Position numbers and translations under genes: made by a program
Shown: in pieces, positions 43,211-56,400 of the stretch
How the letters are laid out: each line of letters begins with the position of its first letter
Numbering within the stretch: position 1 is the first letter of the stretch
The notes under the pieces: generated by a model
Seen by the model: only the letters and a program-made list of their open reading frames with translations
Database searches by the model: none
What the model was told of the DNA's origin: nothing
DNA from: Xiphophorus maculatus
Taxonomy: Eukaryota > Chordata > Actinopteri > Cyprinodontiformes > Poeciliidae
DNA length: 64,000 nucleotides
Direction: 5' to 3'
Assembly: GCF_002775205.1 (NCBI RefSeq)
Contig: NC_036443.1
Span: forward strand, 13,651,373 to 13,715,372

Positions 43211-43892
43211 CAGGCGCCACCTCTTAACCAAGCGAGCAACAGGTTGTCCCGCAGCCAGCCGCTGTTCCCGTCACTCTCCTCTCCAGCTACTTTTTCCTTC
43301 CACCCTCTGATGTAAACTTCAGCCTCAGCGACAGAGACTCTCCTGTCATTGGCTAAGTCAAATGAATGTAAGAAGGTTTCCTGAGAGCTAATGCCGCAGT
43401 TGGGGAGAACCATGAAAGAAGTCGTGTTTAAGGTGTCGGTTGTACTGAGTAAGTTTTAAACTTTCAGTTATTTATTTCACTAAATGAAGAAACAGCTGAG
43501 CTGCTGAGAAAATTTGACTAGCGCACTAGGAATGAAGGAAAAGTGAGTTGTATAAAGTCTCCTCTGTTTTACGGGTCCTGCCTCTTCCATTTCCTTGAAG
43601 TGCTCCTGGAAATCTTTTTTTTCACTTTTGAAGAGTTGTCTTGTACATAAATACTGTTTTCCTTTAACGATTTCAATCAGATATCAATTTGGAGATTTGG
43701 GGCCACAACTGGCCTCTAGCTAATATTAATCTTCACAGATGAGTCGAGTCTTAATCCCTTCTTTTATCGAAGTATTTTCCCAAATTGTTTCCATGTTTGT
43801 AGAAATTTTGCCCGTTGGTGAAATCTTCCACATTTCTCTGTGTTCTTGGAGTGCAAGTATGTAGATCTTTGCACTGTGGTGAAGAAGTAAGA

Positions 43893-44283
43893 AGAGATGC
43901 ACCGATCAGAGTTTTTCCGGCCAATACTGATTCCTATTTTCTAATTTTGACCGTTTTTTTCCCCCAGTTTGACTACATCACATAAGTTAGTAGTTTTAAT
44001 GCAGTTTTATTTAAGAGGTGGAAATATTGAATCCAACAAAAAATAAGGAAATTATATTATCTACATTTAAGCATATTTTCCTTTCCTTTCTCATTTTTAA
44101 TAAAGACATTACGTTGAATGCTTTTGACTGATATATTAATTGGCCGTAAATTATGTGAATTCTTAGATTTGACGCATTTAACAGGGAAAATAGGAAATCA
44201 TATTTTCCAGTATTTGCTTTACCAATCACCAATCGGAGCATCGGCCTGTTTCCGGTCTCTTGCTGATTGATCGGTGCATCTCT
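43893..44283. mobile_element. MITE with AGAGATGCACCGATCA terminal inverted repeats (391 bp)
   Basis: The left end reads AGAGATGCACCGATCAG and the right end, reverse-complemented, AGAGATGCACCGATCAATCAG. Internal text includes CCGATC/GATCGG-like words. It is non-coding and lies in the presumed SORT1 3' UTR. The ends resemble fish hAT-type MITEs as I recall them; no clear 8-bp duplication was seen. Confidence 0.75.
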
Positions 44284-45382
44284 CATAATAAGGCATCTCT
44301 ATGAGGTTTGATAGCAATAACCTGTGAAGATTTTGTATGTTTAAGACATTGTCCATGCATGACAAAACATCTCTTAGAGTTGTTGGTTGTCTTGTTAAAG
44401 CTCAGACTGCAGTTCTAACTACTGAAAGCACAAAAGCCCCCTTGTACGTTCGGCATTTGTCGATCATTTTTCCTAAACGAGACCTGTTGTAACAGTAGTG
44501 ATCGCTGTCATCCTATATACCTGTGTTTGTAATAATCTGAGCAGTTTTTATACTAACTTCTACAAAATATGTGACATATCTTTTGCATTAACTAGAAAAC
44601 CAAATGCATAAAAAAAAAAATTGGCGATGAAAACATAACAGCAATGCAAAGAAGGTAATTAATTGTGTAAATGTTGTAAAGCATAATTACTGTAGCCTGG
44701 TAGGGGTTGGATGAGCTGCAATACAAACGTTAATGTTTGTTTCTGGTTGCGTCTTTTACACTGTTTTATCTGTAACCATGTCAACCACGTCTCTGATTTG
44801 TCTTAAAAACATTTTCGCACAGTCTTGTTTTAAATAGGTTTACATTATTTATAACCAGCTGGTGTAGAGTGCAGTAAATTGGATGTGGTTAAACAAGTGC
44901 CTGGTGTGATAATCTGACATGTGGCCGGCGTCCACCATCTTATTAGTTTTAACCGTTAATGTCGGTGACAACTCCAAGCTTCACTTATTACCCTGATAAA
45001 GACTCCTGGCGCAGTAAATATCTATTTTATACAGGTTAGTGCTAAACTGCATGTAAACAATACTTAACTCTAAAAGGTTTTTAAGCAAAAACTATTTTTG
45101 GGGGCTGATATTAAAATTGGTTCTGGTTCAGACGGTTTGACAAGAAATTAAGTTCAAAAGAGAAAAAGGTTACTATGTAGCTGCATTACACTGGAAAATA
45201 AGATCTATTTAATGAAGCTTTATTGCATTGTGTTAAAGAAAACACGTTTTCCTTGCATTTTCGAACTGATGTATCAATTTTAAAGAGTCTTTGTGATTGG
45301 TTGTGTAAATATTCAAGTTTGAACATTTGTAACTGCTGTTTCTCTTTACTGTGTATTGGAGGCTCTTTTCTTTGGGTTTGGC

Positions 45383-45388
45383 AATAAA
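45383..45388 (+). terminator. sort1: SORT1 poly(A) signal
   Basis: AATAAA occurs in GGCAATAAAGTCGTGTTCCTC, followed within about 20 bases by a T/GT-rich stretch (CTCTTTTTGTGTTT), the usual downstream element. Confidence 0.65.
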
Positions 45389-45405
45389 GTCGTGTTCCTC
45401 TTTTT

Positions 45406-46850
45406 GTGTTTACTTATTTCATGTGAATACCATCAGCTTAAAAAAAAGTTTATTAATGGTTTAAAATCTTGTATACTGGAATTTAAATGTTGTGTTTCTA
45501 AGGTCTTAAATGCACTTTAAGTTCTTTAAAGTTTTGTTGTCACTGTCGACAGTTGATGTAATAGCCTCCATATTGACATTATGCTAATTTAAAAACCTTA
45601 TTAGAGTAGAAATGCACACAGAAGTCAGCTACTAGTCAATACATTGTATCTGGTTTAAGCAATAGTTGTATTTTTGGTTTTGGTATGTATACATGTCTGT
45701 ATAACATGTAATGGACATTAAAAAAAACATTTTTTACACTTTCACAAATAGCTTGTATGTAAAAACTAAATCTGTATTTGACATTACAATCACAACTTTC
45801 ACTGTAATTTCTTGGGATTTTATGTGATCGGCCACAATGAAGAGTGTGTTTTAAAATGGAAGGCGTAGAATTTGAAATCTGAAGTATGGCATGCATTTAT
45901 ACTCACCCTTTATTCTCATACTCCAAAATAAACTCTGAAACCACTGATTGCTTTCTTCAAACATGCAGAAATCAAGATGCACTTTAGCAACTGGAGATTT
46001 CTGCAGGTAGGCAAATTAAACACAACACCTGCAGGATGTGGTTATGCTGCCTCAGACTGAAGTTGCTGCTATGACTTCTTCCTGCGATAAATGATACTGA
46101 TATGGGTGTGGCATAACACAAGGAACTCTGAATGAGTGTGTCTGAATAATGTATTTCAAAATGTCTTATTAAACCCTGATGAGGTTGAGACATGTGACAC
46201 TGGAAATGCTTAAATATACTCATTAATCTCTGATCCTGACTTTGAACATCTGCAAACTCTGTGTATTAACAGTTTGTTTTTAGCTTTATTTGGCCTCGGT
46301 CCAAATAAAGCTAAAAAATAATTTGAATAGGGAAATTTAAGAATGACACTTAATAGTTTTGGAGCAAAACACTTGTCATCTAGTGTTACTGGGCAAGGAA
46401 GTTAAATCTACACCTTCAGCAAGCATCCATTATTTAAGAGTATATCTATGCAAATTATACCACTGAATGACTCATTTTCCTTCTATAAATATTAGATAAG
46501 AATTTAAATCTAGGGAGAAGGAAGATTCAGAAGTTTTTGTAGAGATAACAGCCTGTTTTCCCTCAAGCTGAATGGCTTAACATGTTCTCTCATATGTCAA
46601 AAACCTTTTGCAAGGTTCTCTTACATATTTTCTGAGAGCTGAATACAATTTTTAAAAAAACATATCTAACTTACTTTCCCTTCATTTAGGTGTTACTCTG
46701 AGTAAATCAGTTTGATTAAATTCTAATAAAATGTGCAGCTGTAATGTGAAAAGCATTAATACTGCAATACAGCACATGAAAAAAAAAACCAAATATATAT
46801 ATATTTAAAAAGCTAAAAGAAATGGCTTCAATATAAAACTAATTCCATGG
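45406..46850. other. Short convergent intergenic region between SORT1 and neugrin
   Basis: No gene is seen. Repeat-like text near 45.65-45.96 kb (GGGATTTTATGTGATCGGCCAC...) resembles interior parts of the CAGTGCCTTGC family. A 17-bp perfect inverted repeat at 46277-46317 is listed separately. Confidence 0.5.
46277..46317. repeat. Perfect inverted repeat, 17-bp arms, 7-bp spacer
   Basis: The arms TTTTTAGCTTTATTTGG and CCAAATAAAGCTAAAAA flank CCTCGGT, in intergenic DNA downstream of SORT1. Confidence 0.92.
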
Positions 46851-46875
46851 ATTTTGATCATTTCTAAGAAAATTA

Positions 46876-46881
46876 TTTATT
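46876..46881 (-). terminator. ngrn: Neugrin poly(A) signal
   Basis: AATAAA on the minus strand lies about 60 bases after the neugrin stop (TGA at 46939-46937), giving a very short 3' UTR. Confidence 0.55.
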
Positions 46882-46936
46882 ACATTAATTTCAGTGTACA
46901 AATCATCTTCATTCAGCATTTCAACTCATTCTGTCC

Positions 46937-48192
46937 TCAGGTTCTATACAAAAAGTTTCCCTCTGCATCAAAGAAATCGTTCCCCACCTGCACCACAGGT
47001 GCGGGTTTATCCATGTCCAGAATCTCCTCAAGGTCCTCCTCTGTCAGAACCTGCCCATCCCAGCTCTCCTCCCACTCCTCATCCTCCTCTGTTTCCTTTG
47101 TACTAAAACCATCCCTGTCTACTGTTGACCCCTTCACTCTAGCCTCTTTGTAAGTCCCAGCTGGTAGCTTTGCAGGCTGAACAGGAACAAGAGATGCTGA
47201 ACCTTTACTTTGAAACACCTGAGCCGGAGCAGTCTCAGAAATCAGAGCACCTTCTGTCTGTCTAGGTATGAGTGTAGCTGGTGTTTGACTTTGAGGAAGC
47301 TTCAGTTTGTTCTCCTGCCTCCTGCTATCAGAAGGTAACACCTGCTGGCTGAGTCTAACCATCACTTTAGCATCCTGTTTGACTTTTCTGTTGGGAGAGG
47401 GAGTAAACTTGCTCTTCAGGACCCTCAGGATGACGTCTTGGGAGACAGAGAAGCCCTCAGCGAGGCGCTCGATCGTCCACTCCTCTGGCTGCTCTTGCTT
47501 CAAATATCTGAAATAAGTGTGTGAAAAGTGTCAGCAATCTAAAGAGTCATGTTTGCTTTTGCTTCTACTAAACAAAAGTTATTTAGAGCCACAAAACCAA
47601 TATTACTTTTTGTATAAGAGTAGAATCAACACTCACCATACACAGGTTTTGGTCTAATGGTAAAAATTCACCTCAATTTTGCCTCTATTTTTAGGTTTTT
47701 GGTGAAAAAAAAAGTAGCGCACACACTACACTGAAAAAAAGAGACCATCACCTTATTTGCTCAATAGCATCCCACGTTAGTTTCCTCTGTGGGGCTCCTG
47801 GTGGAGTCATTTTCCTTCTTATCATATCAAACTTCACTGATCGCTGTCTCTTTTTCTCCTTGCTGAAAAGAAACATAAGATAAGCTGCTTACAATGATCA
47901 CGTTTGCATTCAGAATATGTTTTGGAGTTGTAATAATAATGTATAATGGTCATTACTCCAGCACATCCTGGAGCTTATCCTCCAGCCCCTCCAGCTCAGG
48001 CTCTACGTCATCGTCGAATCTGGACGTTTGTGGTCTGGTTCCGTCTCCGCTCACATGGTTCTGTCCCACCCAGACTTTGCTGCTGCCTCTGCTGGAGAAT
48101 CTGACGCCGTTTAAATAAACGGGGGAAGCCAAAGAGGGAGCAGAAAACCTAAAGAGGAGGCAGCAGACCTGAAACGGTCGGGCCATGCTCAT
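46937..48192 (-). CDS. ngrn: Neugrin (mitochondrial, FLRT/16S-rRNA module protein)
   Basis: Three exons keep frame: 48192-47957, 47862-47752 and 47507-46937, giving 305 residues (human about 291). The conserved core spans exons 2-3: SVKFDMIRRKMTPPGAPQRK, LTWDAIEQIRYLKQEQPEEW, then IERLAEGFSVSQDVILRVLK and SKFTPSPNRKVKQD; the C-terminus is FFDAEGNFLYRT, matching the mammalian end. The N-terminus (MSMARPFQVCCLLFRFSAPS...) is basic, hydrophobic and poor in acids, as expected of a mitochondrial targeting peptide. A second ATG six bases on (48186, A at -3, G at +4) has the better context and may be the true start. Neugrin is known to act with RPUSD4, FASTKD2 and others on mitochondrial 16S rRNA; the older neurite-outgrowth link gave the name. 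The acidic middle of exon 3 is poorly conserved, as in mammals. Confidence 0.93.
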
Positions 48193-48776
48193 AGGCGGAC
48201 GGGCTTCATTCGAGTGCAATAATAACAAAAAGATTAGATTTTGTCAGTCGGCAAAAACTAAGACGGAATGAACAAAGAATAGTTTGCGATAATGCAAAGC
48301 GTGCGTTTATCTTATCTGAGAATAAACACGAGACTTGGCTAAAGCTCAGTGCCTCCTTCTGACTTCACATGCACTCTTCACAGTGTGACTACTTCCGCAA
48401 ACACAGCTCAGTGCTATGAACTAATGCAAGGCTGCCACCTAGCGGTACGGAGGACAGTTGGTGTCTACAACATGAAATTGTAGTGCCAACGTAAACCCGA
48501 AAGAAATTGATTTTAGCCAGGTCCAAACGTGCCAAATTTGAATGAGCTTGCAATTAAATAATTGACACGTGACATTGAATTAAATAAATATAAATATGCG
48601 AATACTTATTTAAATATTAAACAACTTGTTGAATAAATTATTGAATAGATGTAAATCACTACACAATAATGAATGAAAAGTTAAAATAGCTAAAAATCAC
48701 TTGAAAATTGTTTAAGTACTTTACTCTAATCTTCACCATTACATAATTTAAACTGTTAGTGTGATTCTGTATGTCA

Positions 48777-49011
48777 CAGGTGTCAAACTGTGACATAGGG
48801 CAGGGCAGTGGTGCAGGGCAACTTTTAGATGTGCTGCTGCTGAATAGAGCGGCAGACCTGAACAGAATAATTAGGTCACTAGTAAGGCTGTAGAGAACTT
48901 ATCTACACAAGAAGGAGGTAATTAAGCGATTTCATTCCAGTGTTTTGTACATGTGGCACATCTAAAAACTGCAGGACAGTTGCCCTTGAGGACTGGAGTT
49001 TGAGACCCCTG
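48777..49011. mobile_element. hAT-like MITE with CAGG(G)GTCTCAAACT ends (about 235 bp)
   Basis: The left end CAGGTGTCAAACT pairs with the right end, reverse-complemented CAGGGGTCTCAAACTCCAG. Internal inverted similarity includes TTTTAGATGTGC and GCACATCTAAAAA. It resembles the element at 14992-15204 in layout (CAG start, AGATGTGCC motif). No target-site duplication is visible, suggesting an older insertion. Confidence 0.65.
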
Positions 49012-49120
49012 CTCTAAATAGATCATGACCAGAGCTTGGTACTTAGTTCAATTTATCTGAGTTGTTTATAATGTATATATTTATAATTAACTGTTTCATT
49101 GTAAATGGTAATGAAGGAAC

Positions 49121-49121
<1 letters not shown>

Positions 49122-49210
<89 letters not shown>
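49122..49210. repeat. (TAA)n microsatellite, about 29-30 units, uninterrupted
   Basis: It is a pure ATA/TAA repeat of about 89 bases with no interruptions, about 0.4 kb upstream of the NFYA first exon. A tract this long and pure is likely length-polymorphic. Confidence 0.97.
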
Positions 49211-49212
<2 letters not shown>

Positions 49213-49614
49213 GTTTGAGAGATAAAACTTAGTATTTTTAATAATTTGATTATTTACATTTTCATTTTCTTTAATATAACATTTCAAAATAAATCTAATA
49301 AATTAATTAATGTATTGGGACACCTTTGGTCCTTAGTTGTTTTTTTTTTTTATGTCCGATTGTATCCTACATGTGAATGGAGAATTCACAGCAAATTAAC
49401 AAACAGTGAACACCAAATAATGTCCATGCCAGGTGTCAATATGTCACTACTACAAAACAATGCATATTGGTTGCAGTAAAATTTTAATTTAAAGGCACCT
49501 AATGATTCGTAAGTGTAGCACCATCCAGTGGTAGGTAGGGGTACTGCACGTTTATACGTCCCCTGTAGTCATGTGTCACGCAGCTGCGCACCTCCTCCCA
49601 GCTGCCGTTGTTTC

Positions 49615-49705
49615 ATTTGCGCCATTTTGTCCGCTCACTTTGTTGATTGGGTTTTAGCGAGCTGTACTGGAGCCAATCAGAGGGAAACCGGACAGTGAAG
49701 ATACG
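49615..49705 (+). promoter_or_regulatory. nfya: NFYA promoter and non-coding first exon with two CCAAT boxes
   Basis: GATTGG (49645-49650, an inverted CCAAT) and CCAAT (49673-49677, in GGAGCCAATCAGAGG, a near-ideal NF-Y site) lie 23 bases apart, preceded by GCGCCATTTTGT, which resembles a YY1 site. The segment ends in ATACG|GTAAG, a good splice donor; the matching acceptor is TCTCAG ending at 50442, just upstream of the start codon. NF-Y binding its own subunit's promoter would be autoregulation; that is inference. Confidence 0.55.
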
Positions 49706-50463
49706 GTAAGGGAGCCACGATTGAAGGCATTGGTAGTTGTCAGCACGGATTGGTTTGTCATGGACCAACCAAATTACTAACCCTGCTTAATGCAAGAAAA
49801 AAATTTAATTTGAGAGTAATTTTGACCGCTGTGTCCGAGGACTTGTTTAGCCACAAAGACCTTCGTCTTCTCGTTCGGTGTTAGGCTACTGGGGGGAAAA
49901 ACATGAGCTCCCTGCTGCACTAATGTTAGCCTTTGTGCTAAAAGGAGTGTTAAACAAAGCGGCACTTCCCAATGAAGCCGTAAACTCATCAGCGGATGAG
50001 TATGCCAGCTAATGTTTGGTTACAATTTGAAACAAGAAGCAAAACGCCCGACTTTCCACTTGAAGATAGCGAGCATCCATTTTGTGCTTTCTAGAATTTA
50101 CCACAGCTAGCTCTCAAAGCCTTGTTAGCCCCATATTATTACAACAGTGAATAAAACGCGGATAAATGTTGCCCTTCTTGTTCTCCTATGTTGTCCCAGA
50201 TATAAAAATTGTGTTTTAAGATACATTGTTGAATTTATTTAAGATAAGTAGGCGTTGCGTGTTTAAAATTAAAGCAACCAAAACACGGCAGAAATAAAAA
50301 GATAAAGAACGACCTTTTTTTTACGAGATAATAATCGGCAAATACAGTCATGTTTGATTGATACAATATCTGCTTGAAATATGTATTTTTTAAATATGTG
50401 AATGTATTAATGACTGTATAACTGTACGTGTCTTTGTCTCAGGAGGATTGATCATATTAAAGC

Positions 50464-53400
50464 ATGGAGCAGTACACCACTGCCACCACTACAACAGGGG
50501 AGCAGATTGTTGTGCAGACTGCTAATGGACAGATCCAGCAGCAGGTGAGACCACACTTTGAGCAGTTTCTTTAACAGTGCTTTGTTTTTTTAACCTCATT
50601 TTATTTTCTAAAGCAGCCAGATAAAAGGAGCCCTAAAGGAAGTCACATTTATTGCTTTGATATTTACCAACAAGCCCATGGTTACTTCAACCAATGCCAC
50701 ATTTTAAGTGAATATGTTTTCTCTTTTGTTTTCTGGCAAGAAATAATGTAAGCACGTAACAAAGAGTAGGAAAACATAACATTTTTCAAAGGTTATCTGC
50801 TTATTGAATTATGATGGTCTAAATTTGATTTGATTTTGTTTTTGGGTTTTTTTGTAAAACAGTTTTTTTTTTGTTTGCCCTGCATCTTTCTAGTCCTCAG
50901 CCATTTTGTTCTTTATTATTCACCAATGCCAATTTTTCAAAAAAGCTAACCTGAATATAATGATTTCAAATAAATAAAACAATCCTTTTTGAAAATATAA
51001 TTTTCAGCATATGCCTAAAATATATCTTTTAATATTTTACTTTGTAAAAATACACTTCTTTAAGGTTTGCACAATATCAGAAATTATTTTTGATCCTGTT
51101 GCTCAAAATGGTGATGACATAACTTAATTAATCCACATTTTCTGCCTTTACCATCTCTCAATATCTTCACCTTTCTCAAAAAGCTTTAGTATTAGACTGG
51201 AATCTATCCAATAAACTGATTATTTTGTTACACACAGTGATGTTGTAATTACTACTGCAATTTGACATACTATGCAGTTCTAATTTCAGTATTTAATGCC
51301 ATGTTTTTACATATTCATGTATAAATATGGCATTATTTATACATAAATATAAATAATGCCATATAACTATTCAGTAATAGTTGTCGTCCGTTATCTTGAT
51401 ACAACGATCAAATTGTTCTTATCTGGATTCTGGGTCAGTTTGATTCGTCTGTTAATTCGTCATTCCATTTAATTCCTATGTGTCACTGGTTTGTTTCTTG
51501 TCACTTCCATTTTGGACCACTGCGTTTAACCGATGCCTGTTGGTTGTTGAATATTTCTGGATATTTTATATTATACAATCACTAGAACCACTGACTATTT
51601 CTATTTTGGTTGGAAAATGACCAATGATGCAAGCAGGAGTGACACCCTGCTTTATAAACAATTCGTCAGTCACAGAATCACATTTCCTTTCTGTATACAA
51701 ACATTGGTTGTCATAGTGGGAACAAAATGTTCCCAAAGCCTTGTGAACTGGTGTAGTACATGGAAGGCTGTTCCTTGTTATAAAAGTGACCAAAACATTG
51801 TCATAATTTTCATTTATATTTAGTTGATTATTACAAAATACTTTTTTTTATGTCTAAGGCTTGTTTACAAAAGCCATTTTTTTATAAATGTTGTAATGTG
51901 TAGCTTAGTTGTTTTGTCCCATTAACTTAATCTTCTTTACTGATTTATTTTTGATCACTTTAACTGTTTTTGATGACTATCTTTTTAAAACAATGTAGCT
52001 TTGTTTTTCTATAGATTCTATAGACCTTTACCTTTATCAAGTTACGTAATCCACTTGTGTCCTGAAGTGACCAGTTTGAGTCAGATATGAGTCACTGGTA
52101 CATGATTTCTACAGGATCCTCTCAGAGCTGGTGGATACAATGTGGATGATTTTTGGAAAACATTGTACCAAAAACTATCCAGTCTGCGGAAAAATACTCA
52201 GGCGGCTTGAGAGCTTTTTCTCAAAACAATAATTAAAATATAAAGCCACAAGGCTCGAGATAATGCGGACAAAGCGTCTTGTCGTCCTTGATTGTGCTTT
52301 AATTATTTCCATCCAGAAGACAAAGATCACTGAAGTATCAGTCGGCAAAGGTATGAGTAATTTTGGTCTTTACCGTACTTGTCTGAGAGTGTAACGTCCC
52401 GCCTTGCCTGCAGACACAAGGCACAGTGACGGCTGTGCAGCTGCAAGCAGAGGCGCCAGGCCAGCAGGTGCAGACACTCCAGGTAGTGGTGTCACAGCCG
52501 CCCTGTCACTGCAATAACGCTTTAATAAGTGACCAGTTTGCATGCCGTACCTAGGGCTGTTCTCATGACCTGTCTGTGGCGTTTGAACCATCGTCTTTCT
52601 CCCCCCCGCCTCCAGCATTTCCTGCAACTACCTGTACTGCATGTTCCTCAGCACAGTGTGTTGTGTTTGCCAGCCTGCAGTGTGTGCGGCTTTCCTCCAA
52701 TGGCTGTGAAAGAAAAAAAAAACAGAAATCAGTGTTTTGTCTAAGTTGTGTTTTCTCTGCTTTAAAGAAGGAAAAAAAACAAGTTCAAAACGTTCTTGTT
52801 TTTTTAGATGTACTGTTGGAAGCACGGGTAATGTGAACTTTATGGAGTTCAGCATTGAAAAGGATGCATCCACTGTCACTGCTGTCAGCTGCATCTCATT
52901 CATAGCTGTGATGATGATGTTGTCTCTGTATTGTTTTTTTTTTTTGCATTATAACAACTGATGAATTCTCTCAGGCTTTTTCCTTTGGGACTTATTTTCT
53001 TCCACAATATGCATTTTATGCAAGTTAAGAGTTAAGTTCATCCTTATCAGTCACACACATCTTATCTTACACTTGTACATTCAGGAGACAAAACTTCACA
53101 GTGATACATTTTCAGTTTTCTCCAAAGTTTTGTGTAACTGAGGTGTATTTTACTTGCATGCAGCCCTTCATGTCCCATGTGGGCGCTGATGGGTCACACT
53201 GCATGAGGGCCACTTTAATAGCTTTGTATTCCTCTCTGCAGGTTCAGGGGCAGCCCCTCATGGTACAGGTGAGCGGCGGACAGCTCATCACATCGTCAGG
53301 CCAGCCCATTATGGTGCAAGCCATGTCAGGGAGTCAAGGTCAGACCATAATGCAGGTTCCTGTGTCTGGAGCTCAAGGTCTGCAGCAGGTAAAAGACAAG

Positions 53401-56400
53401 TGTCCATGAAGATCTGTGATTAAATTTAACAATCGGAGAATGTAATGTCACATGTTGCCCATGTTTATAGCGATGAGACCATTTTTGTCTTGGTTTATTA
53501 TGGTATTGATGATCCATTAAGACACATTTAATTGTCTCCTTAGATCCAACTATTGCAGCCTGGTCAGATACAGCTTCAAGGTGGTCAGACTCTGCAGCTC
53601 CAGGGCCAGCAGGGTCAGCCTCAACAAATCATCATCCAGCAGCCCCAGACGGCTATCACTGCTGGACAGAACCAGGTCATTAATTTTGACAGACTTCAGC
53701 ATCATTGACCTTCTGTTGTACCACAGAAGACAGAAACTAGCAGTCTCTGCTTTCTGGTTTTGCTCCTGCAGAAACGGAAAGTGACAATGACGGTTGGATT
53801 TTTGATTATAAGCCATTTTTAATCCAGCTGCTAACATTTCTAACTCTTCACTTACTCTGGCATCTCAGTAAATGGACTTTACTCCATAGAAACATCATGA
53901 CAGGACATTTTAGCTGTTCTGGTTGTGTAAACCGTTAAAATCTTTACGCATCACTGGTAACCTGCCCTGGAGTATTCACAAATATGACTTATCCTTTAAA
54001 AATACATTTCAGTTACTAAACTGCTAGATAATTCCCTCCAAAGGGTAAAAATGAGTACAGGAAGTCTATGTTTTCTAATATCTCTTCTCTATGCTGTAAA
54101 TTAGAGCCAGCAGATCAGCGTACAGGGTCAACAGGTGGCACAGACAGCTGACGGGCAGACCATCGTCTACCAGCCCGTCAACGCAGATGGCTCTGTTCTA
54201 CAGCAGGGTACAATTATTTCTTCTTTTTTTGTTGTTGTGTGCAAACTTCATAAGCATATTTATTTATTTTTAGCTGTGAGTCTCAACAATGCCTGTGCTA
54301 ATTATTTCTCTCCAGGAATGATCACAATCCCCGCTGCCAGCTTGGCAGGTGCTCAGATAGTGCAAGCAACAGGGGGCGCTAACACCAACACTACCAACAG
54401 CGGCCAAGGCACTGTGACCGTCACCCTGCCTGTCTCCGGCAACATGGTCAATGCAGGTGGAATGGTCATGGTAAGACCCTGTGCAGAGGTACTCAGCATC
54501 TTTATTTTTTTTTCCTGTCTTTTTACATCTAGACTGACACATGGGTGCAGAGTTTGGGGAAACGAGCACCAACAGTAGCCAATTTCTGGTTTTGTCACAG
54601 AGGTTGTTGGGATCATTTCAGTGTTGTCTGAATATGTTAAGTTATACACTCATGAGTCATCACACCTGCTATGTGTGTCCTTTATGTAAACCCCTCTAGC
54701 ATTTTCATGATTAATGTTCATAAGACTAATAGATTTTAATCAATTTTAATTTGACATAGTCCACCTTTTGGGGCTTTTGTTGGTTTGCAGAATCATTTGA
54801 TTGACTCTGTGAATGCAGCAATCAGGTCTGAATCTCCCCTCTGTTAAAACTAAGTACTTAAAATGAAAACTTCTGTTTAGTTGCAAAAGGTGTGATGGCT
54901 GTGAAGTGTTGTATGGAAACGTGCCATGACTGATTTCTACATCTGCATATTTTTAAGTTTAAGTTTTTAAAATGGTAAGGGTTTTTGAGTACTTTGTTCA
55001 TGTTTCTTTTCCTGCGCTTACCAGATGGTGCCGGGTGGAGGCGGCGTTCCCACCATGCAGCGTATCCCCCTCCCGGGAGCTGAAATGCTGGAGGAAGAGC
55101 CTCTGTACGTCAACGCCAAACAATATCATCGTATTCTGAAGCGAAGGCAAGCCCGGGCCAAACTGGAGGCTGAGGGCAAGATCCCCAAGGAGAGGAGGGT
55201 ATGCAGTGCTTTGTTTCTCTTAGAGAAAAACTACAATAAACTGCCTTTACTGATGGTGGTCAATAAGACTCTTGAATAAGCTGTCTATCTAGTAACTTGT
55301 ACTTGTGTGAAAATGTCTCAAATATTTAACCTGCAGTGGAAAAAAGTGGACCTGTTTTTGAACTGTACTAATTTATTTTGGCAACAGTTTCCGTCTTGGT
55401 TTGTTTTTCCCATCCCCAGCCGGGACGGTTGGAAGTTGTTGCAGTATGACAAAATTAGTAAAACTACCACAGTTTCACAGTGTAGTAGCATTGTTTAGGT
55501 AGTGTTATGTCTGTTCAAGTGTATCAGAGGGAAAGTGTAATGTTGCCATAGGACTGCGTGTATACTTGTTCATATTGTCTATGTAGGACCTTTTTTGGTA
55601 TAATCACTTGTCTTCTGAAGTCCAACGGGCCTTATAGGGACCTGACCTTAATACATTGGACCCGTATTTATAGGCATAGGGGTTAGAGGTATGGGGCCAG
55701 TTAACTTGAGAAATTGCCATTTATTCTTAATATAAAAATAAACTTGCAGCATGTGTGGGTTTTTCTCTTTTTCCTTCAAAACAAATAAACACAAACTATA
55801 AAACTTTATTATGATCATAGTAAGTTGCTTGCTGTTTGTACATCATGGAAAAAAGTCAAGAATAATTCTGGTACTGGGGTATGACCTTCTATAATCTAGT
55901 AGTAATACAGAAGGGAATAAATCAATGAATTTAAATTTTTCAATGGACCAATAATTTTTGGTCCATTGAAATAGTTTTTAAAAAAAATGTATTTCCTTGT
56001 CTCCTACAGAAATATCTACACGAGTCTCGTCACCGTCATGCTATGCAGCGTAAGCGTGGAGACGGAGGGCGGTTCTTTTCCCCTAAAGAAAAGGAGGAGG
56101 CGGCTTTAGGCCTATCGCAAGTAAGAAGTTATGATGGGGGGGGAAAAACAAGCTCTAAAGTTGCAACTTGTCTGTCATACATTTTTAAGCTTTCATAATG
56201 GATGAGTAACTTTATATTTAAGATGCAAGCATGTTCCTAGGCATGTGTGAAAACTCTTGGAAATCATGGAATTTTATTTTGTATTTTTCCAAGTCTGGAT
56301 AAGTACAGAGAGACAAAAATTGAGCATAAAAAATGCAATTACAACAATTTATTTCTTATTTTATCATTTAAAAGATAAGCTTCAGAATTTTTACAAAGAG

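Larger units (their letters stand above)
43211..45405 (+). other. sort1: SORT1 3' UTR
   Basis: The stretch from the SORT1 stop (TAG 43208-43210) to just past a canonical AATAAA at 45383-45388 has no splice-flanked coding frame, so a 3' UTR of about 2.2 kb is inferred. It includes a MITE at 43893-44283 that would be transcribed in the mature mRNA. Confidence 0.6.
48193..49614. other. Divergent intergenic region between neugrin and NFYA
   Basis: The left edge should hold the neugrin promoter. No coding exon is seen. The stretch contains a MITE (48777-49011) and a long TAA microsatellite (49122-49210), both listed separately. Confidence 0.5.
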
